Shown: piece by piece, positions 1 through 7,070 of the stretch | How the letters are laid out: each line of letters opens with the position of its first letter | Numbering within the stretch: position 1 is the first letter of the stretch | Assembly: GCA_018224505.1 (NCBI GenBank) | Contig: JAGTVD010000446.1 | Span: 1 to 8,539, forward strand | DNA: 8,539 nucleotides | Source of the DNA: Desulfatitalea sp. | GTDB taxonomy: Bacteria > Desulfobacterota > Desulfobacteria > Desulfobacterales > Desulfosarcinaceae | Direction: 5' to 3' | Program-made: the position numbers and the translations under genes | Notes under the pieces: generated by a model | What the model was told of the DNA's origin: nothing | Seen by the model: the letters and a program-made list of their open reading frames with translations, nothing else | Database searches by the model: none

Positions 1-1082
1 AGCGCCTGCGCGAACAACTGGACCAGTACTCCGTGGGCTTTCCGGCCACCGCCTCGGGCATCGAACTCAAGATCCTGCAACGCCTTTTCACCGAAGAAGA
101 GGCCATGATGTACCTGGACTTGACCATGATGCTGGAAACCCCCGCAGAGGTGGCGGCCCGCACCGGCGCCGACCCCGACGCAACCGCCCGTCTTCTGGAA
201 ACCATGGCCGCCAAGGGGCTGCTGTTCCGCCGGCGCCGGCCGGACGCGGTGCACTATGCCGCCGTGGCCTTTGTGATCGGCTCCTATGAATTCCAGCTTA
301 AAACCATGGACCGCGAGCTGGCTGAAATGGTGGAGGCCTATCTCGAAGAGGGCCTGTTCGACTTCACCCCGGGCAAGAACATCCCGCCCCTGCGCACCAT
401 TCCCATCCAGCAGGCCATCGCCGTCTCCCACCCCGTGGCGCCCTATTTGCAAGCCCGGGAAATTATTAAGACCAAAGAAAAAATCGCCCTGGCCGACTGC
501 ATCTGCCGGGTGCAGCAGGGCCTGCTTGACAAAGGGTGCGGCAAACCGCTGGAGGTTTGCCTCTCGTTCGGCGCCCATGCCGACTACTATGTGGAAAACA
601 AGATGGGGCGCTACATCACCCAGGCCGAGGCCCTTGCGGTACTGGACGCCAGCGAAAAGGCCGGCCTGGTCAATCAGCCGGCCAACATGGTCAACCCCGG
701 TGGCATGTGCAACTGCTGCGGCGACTGCTGCGGTGTGCTGCGTTCCCTGGCCAAGCTGCCCAAGCCGGCCGAAGCGGTGCGCAACAACTACTACGCCACG
801 GTGGACCCCGAACGATGCAGCGCCTGTGAAACCTGCCTGGAGCGCTGCCAGATCGCGGCCATCACCATGAACGATCAGCCGGCCGCCGAGATCAACCGGG
901 ATCGCTGCATCGGCTGCGGCTTGTGCGTCACCACCTGTCCCGACGAGGCCATCTCCATGCAGCTTAAACCCGAAGATCAGCGCGTGGACCCGCCGTCCAG
1001 CGGGCGCAAGTTGATGACCGACACCGCCAAGCTCAGGGGCACTTCCCTGATCCCCTTGTCCATGGCCGGGCAGGGAACATGA
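1..1082 (+). CDS. 4Fe-4S dicluster ferredoxin-like protein with winged-helix-like N-terminus (5' end outside window)
   Basis: The reading frame is open to the left edge (first full codon at 3), and the codons before the GTG at 33 encode plausible protein (RLREQLDQYS). The true start is therefore probably upstream, and the GTG is internal. The N-terminal third (nt 60-280) is helical and resembles a winged helix (TPAEVAARTGADPDATARLL). The middle carries two non-ferredoxin cysteine groups: Cys codons at 498, 504, 537 and 558, then a dense CNCCGDCC block at 708-731. The C-terminus has two classical 4Fe-4S motifs: CxxCxxCxxxC with codons at 816, 825, 834 and 846, and CxxCxxCxxxCP at 906, 915, 924 and 936. 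There is no signal peptide or membrane segment in the visible part, so it is probably cytoplasmic. Electron transfer is likely; partner and substrate are unknown. Its position before an acyl-CoA ligase and a thiolase suggests a link to acyl-CoA oxidation, which is inference. Confidence 0.88.
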   Translation, partial: RLREQLDQYSVGFPATASGIELKILQRLFTEEEAMMYLDLTMMLETPAEVAARTGADPDATARLLETMAAKGLLFRRRRPDAVHYAAVAFVIGSYEFQLKTMDRELAEMVEAYLEEGLFDFTPGKNIPPLRTIPIQQAIAVSHPVAPYLQAREIIKTKEKIALADCICRVQQGLLDKGCGKPLEVCLSFGAHADYYVENKMGRYITQAEALAVLDASEKAGLVNQPANMVNPGGMCNCCGDCCGVLRSLAKLPKPAEAVRNNYYATVDPERCSACETCLERCQIAAITMNDQPAAEINRDRCIGCGLCVTTCPDEAISMQLKPEDQRVDPPSSGRKLMTDTAKLRGTSLIPLSMAGQGT

Positions 1083-1098
1083 AAACCGTGAAAGGCTA

Positions 1099-1127
1099 TT
1101 GCAACAAAATCACCTATTGACTATAAA
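1099..1127 (+). promoter_or_regulatory. Candidate sigma70-type promoter for the acyl-CoA ligase
   Basis: In the 117-bp gap after the Fe-S gene, TTGCAA (1099-1104) and TATAAA (1122-1127) are separated by exactly 17 bp. They match the -35 and -10 consensus at 4/6 and 5/6 positions. Transcription would start near 1134, leaving a leader of about 66 nt. The gap is AT-richer than the flanking genes. A short GGCCG/CGGCC inverted repeat (1140-1144 and 1158-1162) lies just after the predicted start site. This is sequence match only; read-through from the upstream gene is also possible. Confidence 0.45.
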
Positions 1128-1186
1128 GCGGTACAAGAAGGCCGATCGCACCACGACCGGCCATTCCGCGTGGGACAAGCTGCAAC

Positions 1187-1192
1187 AGGAGG
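1187..1192 (+). promoter_or_regulatory. Ribosome binding site that fixes the ligase start
   Basis: AGGAGG lies 7 nt before the ATG at 1200. An in-frame GTG at 1170 lies upstream of this Shine-Dalgarno sequence and has none of its own, so ATG 1200 is the better start. Confidence 0.8.
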
Positions 1193-1199
1193 CATCATC

Positions 1200-2864
1200 A
1201 TGGAAAGTCGCATCTGGCACGACCATTACGATTTCAGTGTTCCGCCCAACGTCCGCTATCCACGTATTCCGGCCCATGAACTGGTCAACATCGCCGCCAA
1301 CACCATGCCCGATAAGGCGGCCCTGAACCTCTACGGCACCGAGATGACCTTCTGGCAGGTGCGCCAGCAGGTGATGCGCATGGCCAACGCGCTGGCCGGA
1401 CTGGGTATCCGTAAAGGCGACCGCGTCGCCGTTCATTTGCCCAACTGCCCCCAGTATGTGATTGCCTACTATGCCGCCATGTCCGTAGGCGCCATCGTGG
1501 TCAATCTCAATCCCATGTACACGGCCGAGGAGCTGACCGCCATCGCCCGCAACACCGGCATCAACACCTTGTTCACCTTCGACATGGTGCTGCCCCATAT
1601 CCACCCCCTCTGCGCCGAAGTGGAAATCCCCAACGTCATTGTCACCCGCATCACCGACTACATCGACGGCTTCGGTGTGAGCACCGCCGCCGATTTGAAC
1701 CTGGCCGAGGGGTGGCACCATTTTTCCGCCCTGCTCGACAGCAGCACCCGCACCACTCCCCAACGGGTGCCCGTAGCACCCGGCGACCCGGCCCTGATCC
1801 AGTTCACCGGCGGCACCACCGGCGTCCCCAAGGGGGCCGTGCTGACCCACGGCAACATCATTGCCGCCACGCTGCAAGCCAGTCTCTGGGGATCGTACCT
1901 GAACAACATGACGCCGCCGGAAAAACGCAATGTTCTGGCCATGCTGCCCTTCTTTCACGTGTACGGCGACATCATCGTACTCAACTGGGCCATGCTCAAC
2001 TGCGCCACCCAGATTCTGGTGCCGCGCTTCGACATCGAAGAGATCATGGGCCTGCTGGCCGGCATCGAGCGCATCCAGTTTTTCCCTGCCGTGCCGACCA
2101 TGATCAACGCCATTCTCAATCACCCCAAAGCCGAATCCATGGATTTGGGCAAAAAATTCGGGCTGCTTAACAGCGGCGGCGCGCCCTGCCCTGTCGGCCT
2201 GATCGAACGGGCCAAGGACCTGGGTGTCGCTTTCAGCGAAGGATGGGGCATGAGCGAAACCACCTCCACCGGCACCGCCAACCCCAACCTGGGCCTCAAG
2301 AAGCCCGGCAGCATCGGCATCCCCATCTGCGACACCGATGTGAAACTGGTGGACCCCAACGATGGCGTGACCGAGGTCAAACCGGGCGAGCGGGGCGAAC
2401 TGATAGTCAAAGGCCCCCAGGTGATGCAGGGCTACTGGAACAATCCCGAAGAGACCGCCAATCAGCTCAAGGATGGATGGCTCTACACCGGCGACGTGGC
2501 CGTGCAGGACGAAGATGGTTACATCTTCATCGTCGATCGCACCAAAGACATGATCATCGCCGGCGGTTACAACATCTACCCACGGGAAATCGACGAAGTG
2601 CTCTTCCGCCATCCCAAGGTGGCCGAAGCCGTGGCAGTGGGCATCCCCGATGAATACCGCGGCGAGACGATCAAGGTTTTCGTGACCCTCAAGCCCGGCC
2701 AAAGCGCCACCGAGCAAGAGATCATCGATTTTTGCAAGGACAAACTGGCACCCTACAAACGTCCCAAAATGGTCGAATTCCGCGACACGATTCCCAAATC
2801 GGCCGTCGGCAAGGTGCTGCGAAAAGTCCTGCGTGCCGAGGAGGAATCCAAGATGAAAAAGTGA
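1200..2864 (+). CDS. AMP-forming acyl-CoA ligase (long-chain fatty-acid-CoA ligase type)
   Basis: A 554-residue protein of the ANL adenylating superfamily, which joins a carboxylic acid to CoA through an acyl-AMP intermediate using ATP. The motifs are complete and in order: the P-loop TGGTTGVPKG (residues 203-212), GWGMSET (348-354), YTGD with the ribose-binding Asp432, the DRTKD hinge (446-450), the NIYPREIDE segment from about residue 458 that is typical of fatty-acyl-CoA synthetases, and PKSAVGKVLR with the adenylation Lys538. The length is normal for the family and no domain is missing. There is no signal peptide, so it is cytoplasmic or peripheral to the membrane. It lies 117 bp after the Fe-S gene and 166 bp before the thiolase, which fits activation of a fatty acid ahead of beta-oxidation. 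Chain length cannot be read from the sequence; a medium-chain or aromatic acid is possible. Confidence 0.95.
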   Translation: MESRIWHDHYDFSVPPNVRYPRIPAHELVNIAANTMPDKAALNLYGTEMTFWQVRQQVMRMANALAGLGIRKGDRVAVHLPNCPQYVIAYYAAMSVGAIVVNLNPMYTAEELTAIARNTGINTLFTFDMVLPHIHPLCAEVEIPNVIVTRITDYIDGFGVSTAADLNLAEGWHHFSALLDSSTRTTPQRVPVAPGDPALIQFTGGTTGVPKGAVLTHGNIIAATLQASLWGSYLNNMTPPEKRNVLAMLPFFHVYGDIIVLNWAMLNCATQILVPRFDIEEIMGLLAGIERIQFFPAVPTMINAILNHPKAESMDLGKKFGLLNSGGAPCPVGLIERAKDLGVAFSEGWGMSETTSTGTANPNLGLKKPGSIGIPICDTDVKLVDPNDGVTEVKPGERGELIVKGPQVMQGYWNNPEETANQLKDGWLYTGDVAVQDEDGYIFIVDRTKDMIIAGGYNIYPREIDEVLFRHPKVAEAVAVGIPDEYRGETIKVFVTLKPGQSATEQEIIDFCKDKLAPYKRPKMVEFRDTIPKSAVGKVLRKVLRAEEESKMKK

Positions 2865-2898
2865 TCCACCCGTGCCTGACGGGCATGTGATGGTGGAT
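2864..2898 (+). repeat. Inverted repeat at the ligase stop codon
   Basis: ATCCACC (2864-2870) and GGTGGAT (2892-2898) are perfect 7-bp complements. A nested, partly competing stem CCCGT/ACGGG lies at 2869-2873 and 2879-2883. The first arm begins on the last base of the TGA stop codon. No T-run follows, so it is not a normal intrinsic terminator. It could stabilise or help process the mRNA end, or be chance. Confidence 0.35.
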
Positions 2899-2960
2899 GC
2901 GAGGGTATAGACGGGCCGTAAAAAAAGCAAACTATTGAATAATGGCTTGCCCTGGCCCTT

Positions 2961-3006
2961 GATTACGGTAATCCCGTCCCATTCATTACGGGATCCATTG
3001 TACAAT
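2961..3006 (+). promoter_or_regulatory. Candidate operator/promoter region of the thiolase gene
   Basis: Two overlapping palindromes lie in the 166-bp gap. One is GATTAC-G-GTAATC (2961-2973), a perfect 6+1+6. The other is ATCCCGT...ACGGGAT (2971-2977 and 2988-2994), a perfect 7 bp with a 10-bp spacer. ATTACGG also occurs twice (2962-2968 and 2986-2992). A -10-like TACAAT (3001-3006, 5/6 match) follows, about 25 bp before the start codon, but no good -35 box stands at 17 bp from it. Palindromes over a -35 region are what a dimeric repressor or activator site looks like. The regulator is unknown; a fatty-acid-responsive TetR or GntR protein would fit the gene context, which is inference. Confidence 0.35.
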
Positions 3007-3016
3007 TCATTCAACG

Positions 3017-3022
3017 AAGGAG
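3017..3022 (+). promoter_or_regulatory. Ribosome binding site that fixes the thiolase start
   Basis: AAGGAG lies 8 nt before the ATG at 3031. The frame stays open to an upstream TTG at 2935, but that extension encodes no thiolase-like sequence and runs through the palindromes, so ATG 3031 is preferred. Confidence 0.8.
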
Positions 3023-3030
3023 AAAGAAAC

Positions 3031-4239
3031 ATGTCGGAAAGAGAAGTTGTATTTGTTGATGCCGTCAGAACCGCATTCGGCCGCATGGGCGGCACCCTGC
3101 GCGACATTCCCGCCAGCAAGCTGGCCAGCATCGCCATCAAGGGTCTGGTGGAAAAAACCAAGATCCTGGAAAAAGGCAAGGTGGACAGTGTCTTCATGGG
3201 CATCGCCGCCCATTGCTCCGTGGCCGTCAACCCGGCCCGCTGGGCGCTGCTGGACGCCGGCCTGCCCTACGAGGTCTCCGCTTCCTACGTGGAGATGCAG
3301 TGCGGCTCGGCCATCGACTCCATCAACCATGCCGCCTGGAAAATCCTCGCCGGCCAGGCCGATGTGATCATCGCCGGCGGTTCCGAGGCCTACAGCCAGA
3401 TCCCGGTCAAGTTCTCCATGTCCACCCCGCCCTACAAGCTGATTCCCCCCATGCCCCTGCGCACCGCCCTTTCGCCCAGGGACGATGAGGCCATCGGCAT
3501 GGGCGTCACCGCCGAGAACCTGCAGAAAATGTACGATATCCCCCGTGCCGCCTCGGACGAATTCGCCTACAACAGCCAGATGCGCGCAAAGTTCGCCATG
3601 GACAACGGCTATTTCGATGACGAGATCGTTCCGGTGACCTTCCCGGCCACCCGCAAGACCCCCGAAGTGGTCTTCAAGGTCGATGAGCACCCCCGTGGCG
3701 ACACAACGCTCGAAGGCTTGGCCAAGCTGCCGCCCGCCTTCAGCAAGGACGGCACCGTCACCGCCGGCAACGCCTCCGGCCGCAACGACGGCGGCGCCAT
3801 GGTCCTGATGATGACCGCCGCAAAGGCCAAGGAGTACGGTTACACCCCCATGGCCAAGTGGCTCAGCGGCGCCGACTACGGTGTAGACCCCAAAATCATG
3901 GGCATCGGCCCGGCCTACGCCCTGCCCATCGCCCTCAAGCGCGCCGGCGTCAAGCTCTCCCAGTGCGATGTCATGGAGTGCAACGAAGCCTTTGCCGTCC
4001 AGAACCTGGCCGTCATCAAAGAGCTTGAGAAACAGACCGGCGACAAAGTGGACATGGCCAAATGGAACCCGCTCGGCGGCGCCATCGCCTTCGGCCATCC
4101 CAACGGCGCCTCCGGCGCCCGCGTGTGCATGTTCGCCATGCGCGAACTGATCCGCCGCGGCGGCCGCTACGGTTTCTTCAGCTCCTGCTGCGGCGGCGGG
4201 CTCGGCGTCGCCACCGTCATCGAGAACCTGCAGCGCTGA
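3031..4239 (+). CDS. Thiolase family protein (acetyl-CoA acetyltransferase / 3-ketoacyl-CoA thiolase)
   Basis: A 402-residue thiolase, the usual length. It would cleave 3-ketoacyl-CoA with CoA to give acetyl-CoA and a shortened acyl-CoA, or run the condensation in reverse. The start VFVDAVRTAFGRMGG is typical of the family. The acyl-accepting Cys91 lies in EMQCGSAID, the NEAF loop begins at Asn318, His356 lies in GHPNGASGAR, and the second catalytic Cys is in SCCGGGLG (Cys386 by alignment to CxGGG). All catalytic residues are present, so it should be active. Small oddities are GHPN where GHPI/GHPL is more common, ASGRNDGG where ASGxNDGA is usual, and an extra vicinal Cys387. It follows the acyl-CoA ligase on the same strand and is closed by a terminator, so it is probably the last gene of a fatty-acid-oxidation block. 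Degradative and biosynthetic thiolases cannot be separated on this evidence. Confidence 0.95.
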   Translation: MSEREVVFVDAVRTAFGRMGGTLRDIPASKLASIAIKGLVEKTKILEKGKVDSVFMGIAAHCSVAVNPARWALLDAGLPYEVSASYVEMQCGSAIDSINHAAWKILAGQADVIIAGGSEAYSQIPVKFSMSTPPYKLIPPMPLRTALSPRDDEAIGMGVTAENLQKMYDIPRAASDEFAYNSQMRAKFAMDNGYFDDEIVPVTFPATRKTPEVVFKVDEHPRGDTTLEGLAKLPPAFSKDGTVTAGNASGRNDGGAMVLMMTAAKAKEYGYTPMAKWLSGADYGVDPKIMGIGPAYALPIALKRAGVKLSQCDVMECNEAFAVQNLAVIKELEKQTGDKVDMAKWNPLGGAIAFGHPNGASGARVCMFAMRELIRRGGRYGFFSSCCGGGLGVATVIENLQR

Positions 4240-4264
4240 TTTTCAACTCGCTGTATTAAACCTC

Positions 4265-4309
4265 AACGCCCCGGCCCCCATGCTTCCATGGGCCGGGGCG
4301 TTTGCTTTT
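4265..4309 (+). terminator. Strong intrinsic terminator after the thiolase
   Basis: A perfect 13-bp GC-rich stem (4265-4277 with 4290-4302, core GCCCCGGCCC/GGGCCGGGGC) is capped by an inner ATG/CAT stem with a CTTC loop. It is followed by the T-rich tail TTTGCTTTT (4301-4309). It begins 25 nt after the thiolase stop and separates the metabolic genes from the SNF2-SWIM unit. Confidence 0.9.
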
Positions 4310-4330
4310 CGAACACCCAAGGTGTAAAAG
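4302..4330 (+). promoter_or_regulatory. Candidate promoter with internal inverted repeat ahead of the SNF2 gene
   Basis: TTGCTT (4302-4307) and TAAAAG (4325-4330) are spaced by 17 bp, a weak sigma70-like match (3/6 and 4/6). The -35-like box overlaps the T-tail of the preceding terminator. The spacer contains ACACC-CAA-GGTGT (4313-4325), flanked by CTTTT (4305-4309) and AAAAG (4326-4330), which are also complementary. The inverted repeat could be an operator or a second small hairpin. A promoter is expected here because the terminator upstream should block read-through, but the boxes are poor. Confidence 0.3.
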
Positions 4331-4366
4331 AATCGCCGGAATATCAAACAAGGACCACCGGCAAAC

Positions 4367-7042
4367 ATGGACATCGGACTGACGCCCCAAGGCAACCTGC
4401 GGCTCCATCCACCGGCGGCACCGGCCCCGGCCGACACCGCACTGGTCAACGCTTTCGCAACCGACTGGCGGGAAGGGCTTTTCACCCTGGGTGCGGAAAA
4501 GGTTGCCGCCCACGATCAACCGACCCTGCGCTTCTGGCAGCAGGTAGCCAACCGCTTTTTGACCGCCCTGTGCCACATCCCCGGTGAGCAGACCACCTTT
4601 GAAATCCCTGCGCCCCCGGTCGACGACCTGGCCGCGATATCCCTGGCAGCTCCCCCCATGCCGGGCGGTGAGTACCTGTCCGCCGAACGGCTGGAAGCGA
4701 TCTGGCAGGCCCTGGTGCAATGGACCCGGGCGGTGGTGACGGCGGCCGGCGGGTTGGCCGCCTTTTTGGAACAGCGGGCGCCCAAGTGGCAGCAGGTGGG
4801 ACGCGTGTGTTTCCATCTGGCGGAGAACAAGAGGGATGAGACACGCCCATTTGCCTTCATGGCCACCTTTGCCACCGGGTTCGGCGCCACGGGCCAGCTC
4901 CGGCACCTGCCCCTGGGCAAAGCCCTGGAGCAATATGCCGGGGCCAACAACCATGCCGCTTTGATCAAGCTGCTGGCCCCCGTTCACCGGGCCGCTGAAA
5001 AATGCGCCTGGGTCCGGGAGCTGGTATCCAGCGGGTCGATCTATCGGCCCATGGCGTGGCGAGCCCAGCAGGCCTACCGTTTCCTGCAAAGCGTGCCGGA
5101 CCTGGAGCTGTGCGGCCTATCGGTACGATTACCCGACTGGTGGAAAAAACGGCCCCGCCCGCGGGTGACGGTGCGCATCGGCGACCAGCGCAACGCCACA
5201 CTGGGCACCGACGCCATGCTCGATTTCAACGCCCGCGTGGCGTTGGGTGACACCGAATTGACGCCAGAAGCGCTCTCCGCCCTGCTGGCCGCCGGCGACG
5301 GTTTGGTATGGTTCAAAGGTCAGTGGGTGGAGGTGGACCAAACCAAGCTGCAAGAGGCCATCGCCCACTGGGATGCCCTGCGCCGGGCGGCCCGGAACGG
5401 CGAGATCTCCTTTGTGGAGGGCATGCGGCTGCTGGCCGGGACATCAGCCGACCTCAAGCACGATGACCGCACCGAAGCGCACCGTCCCTGGGTGGCGGTG
5501 ACCGCCGGCGAAGGGTTGCGCGACATTCTGGCCCGGCTGCGCGCGCCGGGGCAATCGCCCGCCGTGGATGTCGGCCGGGCCTTGCGGGCCACGTTGCGAC
5601 CCTACCAGCGCGAGGGCCTGACCTGGCTCCATTTGTTGAGCCAACTGGGCCTGGGGGCCTGCCTGGCCGACGACATGGGCCTGGGCAAAACCATCCAGGT
5701 GCTGGCCCTGCTGCTCTACCTGCAACACACGGCGCCGGCCGACGCCCCGCGGCAACCCTCGCTGCTGGTGGTGCCGGCTTCGCTGCTGGGCAACTGGCGC
5801 AGCGAAGCCGCACGTTTTGCCCCGTCGCTGAAACTGCTGTTCGCCCACCCGTCCGAAACCGATCGCACCACCCTCGATCAGATCGCCCGCGCGCCCGAGG
5901 CCGCGCTGGCCGATACCGACCTGGTGGTGACCACCTATGCCATGGTGACACGCCAGCCCTGGTTGACCCGCCATCAATGGCGGTTGGCGATCCTGGACGA
6001 AGCCCAGGCGATCAAAAACCCCACCACGGGCCAGAGCAAGGCGGTCAAGAAGCTTTCGGCCCGGGCGCGCATCGCCCTGACCGGCACGCCGGTGGAGAAT
6101 CGCCTGGGAGACCTGTGGTCGCTGTTCGACTTTCTGAATCCCGGCCTGCTCGGCTCGGCAACGCTTTTCAAAGCCTTTGTCAAACAGTTGCAAGCACGCC
6201 AGGACAACCCCTTCGCCCCCCTGCGGCAGCTGGTGGGGCCCTACATCCTGCGGCGCCTGAAAACCGACCGGCGCATCATCGCCGATCTGCCGGATAAGAT
6301 CGAAACGGACCGCTACTGCCAGCTGACCAAACCCCAGGTGCGGCTCTACGAGCAGATCGTGCGCACGCTCCAGCAACAACTGGTCAGCGCCGACGGCATG
6401 GCCCGGCGCGGCCTGGTGCTGCAAACCCTGATGCGGCTCAAACAGGTGTGCAACCATCCGAGCCAGCTGTCCGGCGACATGATTTACAGCCCCGGGGAAA
6501 GCGGCAAATTTCTGCGCCTGGCCGAGATCTGCCACGAGTTGGCCGAGCGGCAGGAAAAGGCGCTGGTCTTTACCCAGTTCCGGGAAATCATCCCGGCCCT
6601 GGCCGAGCACTTGGCGACTGTGTTCGGCCGCGGCGGGCTGGTGCTGCATGGCGGCACCGGCGTTGCCCAGCGCCAGCGCATCGTTGAGCAGTTCCAGGAT
6701 GAGGCCGGCCCGCCCTTTTTCATTCTCTCGCTCAAGGCGGGCGGCACCGGCCTCAATCTGACCGCCGCGGCCCACGTGATCCACTTTGACCGCTGGTGGA
6801 ACCCGGCCGTGGAGAATCAGGCCACCGACCGGGCCTTTCGCATCGGCCAGCAGCGCAACGTGCTGGTGCACAAATTCATCACCCGGGGCACCATCGAAGA
6901 GCGCATCGACGCCCTGATCGCCGCCAAACGTCACCTGGCCGAGGATGTGCTGGATGGCGGCGGAGAAGTCAAACTCACCGAACTCGACGACGAAGAACTG
7001 ATCCGCCTGGTGCAACTGGATGTCACCCGGGCGGCGGCTTGA
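4367..7042 (+). CDS. SWI2/SNF2-family DNA-dependent ATPase (DEAD/DEAH-like helicase) with bacterial SNF2-associated N-terminal region
   Basis: An 891-residue SF2 motor. Such proteins use ATP to translocate on double-stranded DNA and remodel or strip protein-DNA complexes, usually without strand separation. The ATPase half starts near residue 406 (LRPYQREGLTWL). It holds motif I DDMGLGKT (Lys441), motif II DEAQ (544-547), motif III TGTP (572-575), the motif V block LKAGGTGLNL, and motif VI QATDRAFRIGQ with Arg822 and Arg825. All are intact. Residues about 280-345 (LDFNARVALGDTELT, then GLVWFKGQWVEVD) resemble the SNF2-associated domain DUF3670 found before the ATPase in bacterial homologues. 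The first 280 residues are not recognised. The ATG has only a weak AAGGA 12 nt upstream, but no better start is near. A SWIM-domain gene follows after 28 nt, so the two are probably co-transcribed and work together. There is no fused nuclease or methylase. The substrate is unknown. Confidence 0.94.
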   Translation: MDIGLTPQGNLRLHPPAAPAPADTALVNAFATDWREGLFTLGAEKVAAHDQPTLRFWQQVANRFLTALCHIPGEQTTFEIPAPPVDDLAAISLAAPPMPGGEYLSAERLEAIWQALVQWTRAVVTAAGGLAAFLEQRAPKWQQVGRVCFHLAENKRDETRPFAFMATFATGFGATGQLRHLPLGKALEQYAGANNHAALIKLLAPVHRAAEKCAWVRELVSSGSIYRPMAWRAQQAYRFLQSVPDLELCGLSVRLPDWWKKRPRPRVTVRIGDQRNATLGTDAMLDFNARVALGDTELTPEALSALLAAGDGLVWFKGQWVEVDQTKLQEAIAHWDALRRAARNGEISFVEGMRLLAGTSADLKHDDRTEAHRPWVAVTAGEGLRDILARLRAPGQSPAVDVGRALRATLRPYQREGLTWLHLLSQLGLGACLADDMGLGKTIQVLALLLYLQHTAPADAPRQPSLLVVPASLLGNWRSEAARFAPSLKLLFAHPSETDRTTLDQIARAPEAALADTDLVVTTYAMVTRQPWLTRHQWRLAILDEAQAIKNPTTGQSKAVKKLSARARIALTGTPVENRLGDLWSLFDFLNPGLLGSATLFKAFVKQLQARQDNPFAPLRQLVGPYILRRLKTDRRIIADLPDKIETDRYCQLTKPQVRLYEQIVRTLQQQLVSADGMARRGLVLQTLMRLKQVCNHPSQLSGDMIYSPGESGKFLRLAEICHELAERQEKALVFTQFREIIPALAEHLATVFGRGGLVLHGGTGVAQRQRIVEQFQDEAGPPFFILSLKAGGTGLNLTAAAHVIHFDRWWNPAVENQATDRAFRIGQQRNVLVHKFITRGTIEERIDALIAAKRHLAEDVLDGGGEVKLTELDDEELIRLVQLDVTRAAA

Positions 7043-7056
7043 ACGGCAAGAAGGAA

Positions 7057-7061
7057 AAGGA
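7057..7061 (+). promoter_or_regulatory. Ribosome binding site that fixes the SWIM gene start
   Basis: AAGGA lies 9 nt before the ATG at 7071, within a purine-rich run (7051-7063). An in-frame ATG at 7020 would overlap the SNF2 gene and add a stretch unlike the family's MRFWGRYVP beginning. The ATG at 7066 is out of frame. ATG 7071 is the best start. Confidence 0.7.
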
Positions 7062-7070
7062 AACGATGCC

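Noticed and set aside
2941..2965. Possible sigma54 promoter (TGGC...TTG) before the thiolase
   Set aside because: The required GG and GC doublets are not at the fixed 10-bp spacing.
2935..3030. N-terminal extension of the thiolase from TTG 2935
   Set aside because: It encodes sequence unlike thiolases, and the ATG at 3031 has an ideal ribosome binding site.
1110..3230. 706-codon open frame on the minus strand, antisense to the ligase and the thiolase start
   Set aside because: It crosses two well-supported plus-strand genes, is rich in Gly, His, Val and Asp as expected from complemented GC-rich codons, and shows no domain or ribosome binding site.
3007..4098. 363-codon open frame on the minus strand within the thiolase
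   Set aside because: The sense strand is an intact thiolase; the antisense product is Gly/His/Val-rich shadow sequence.
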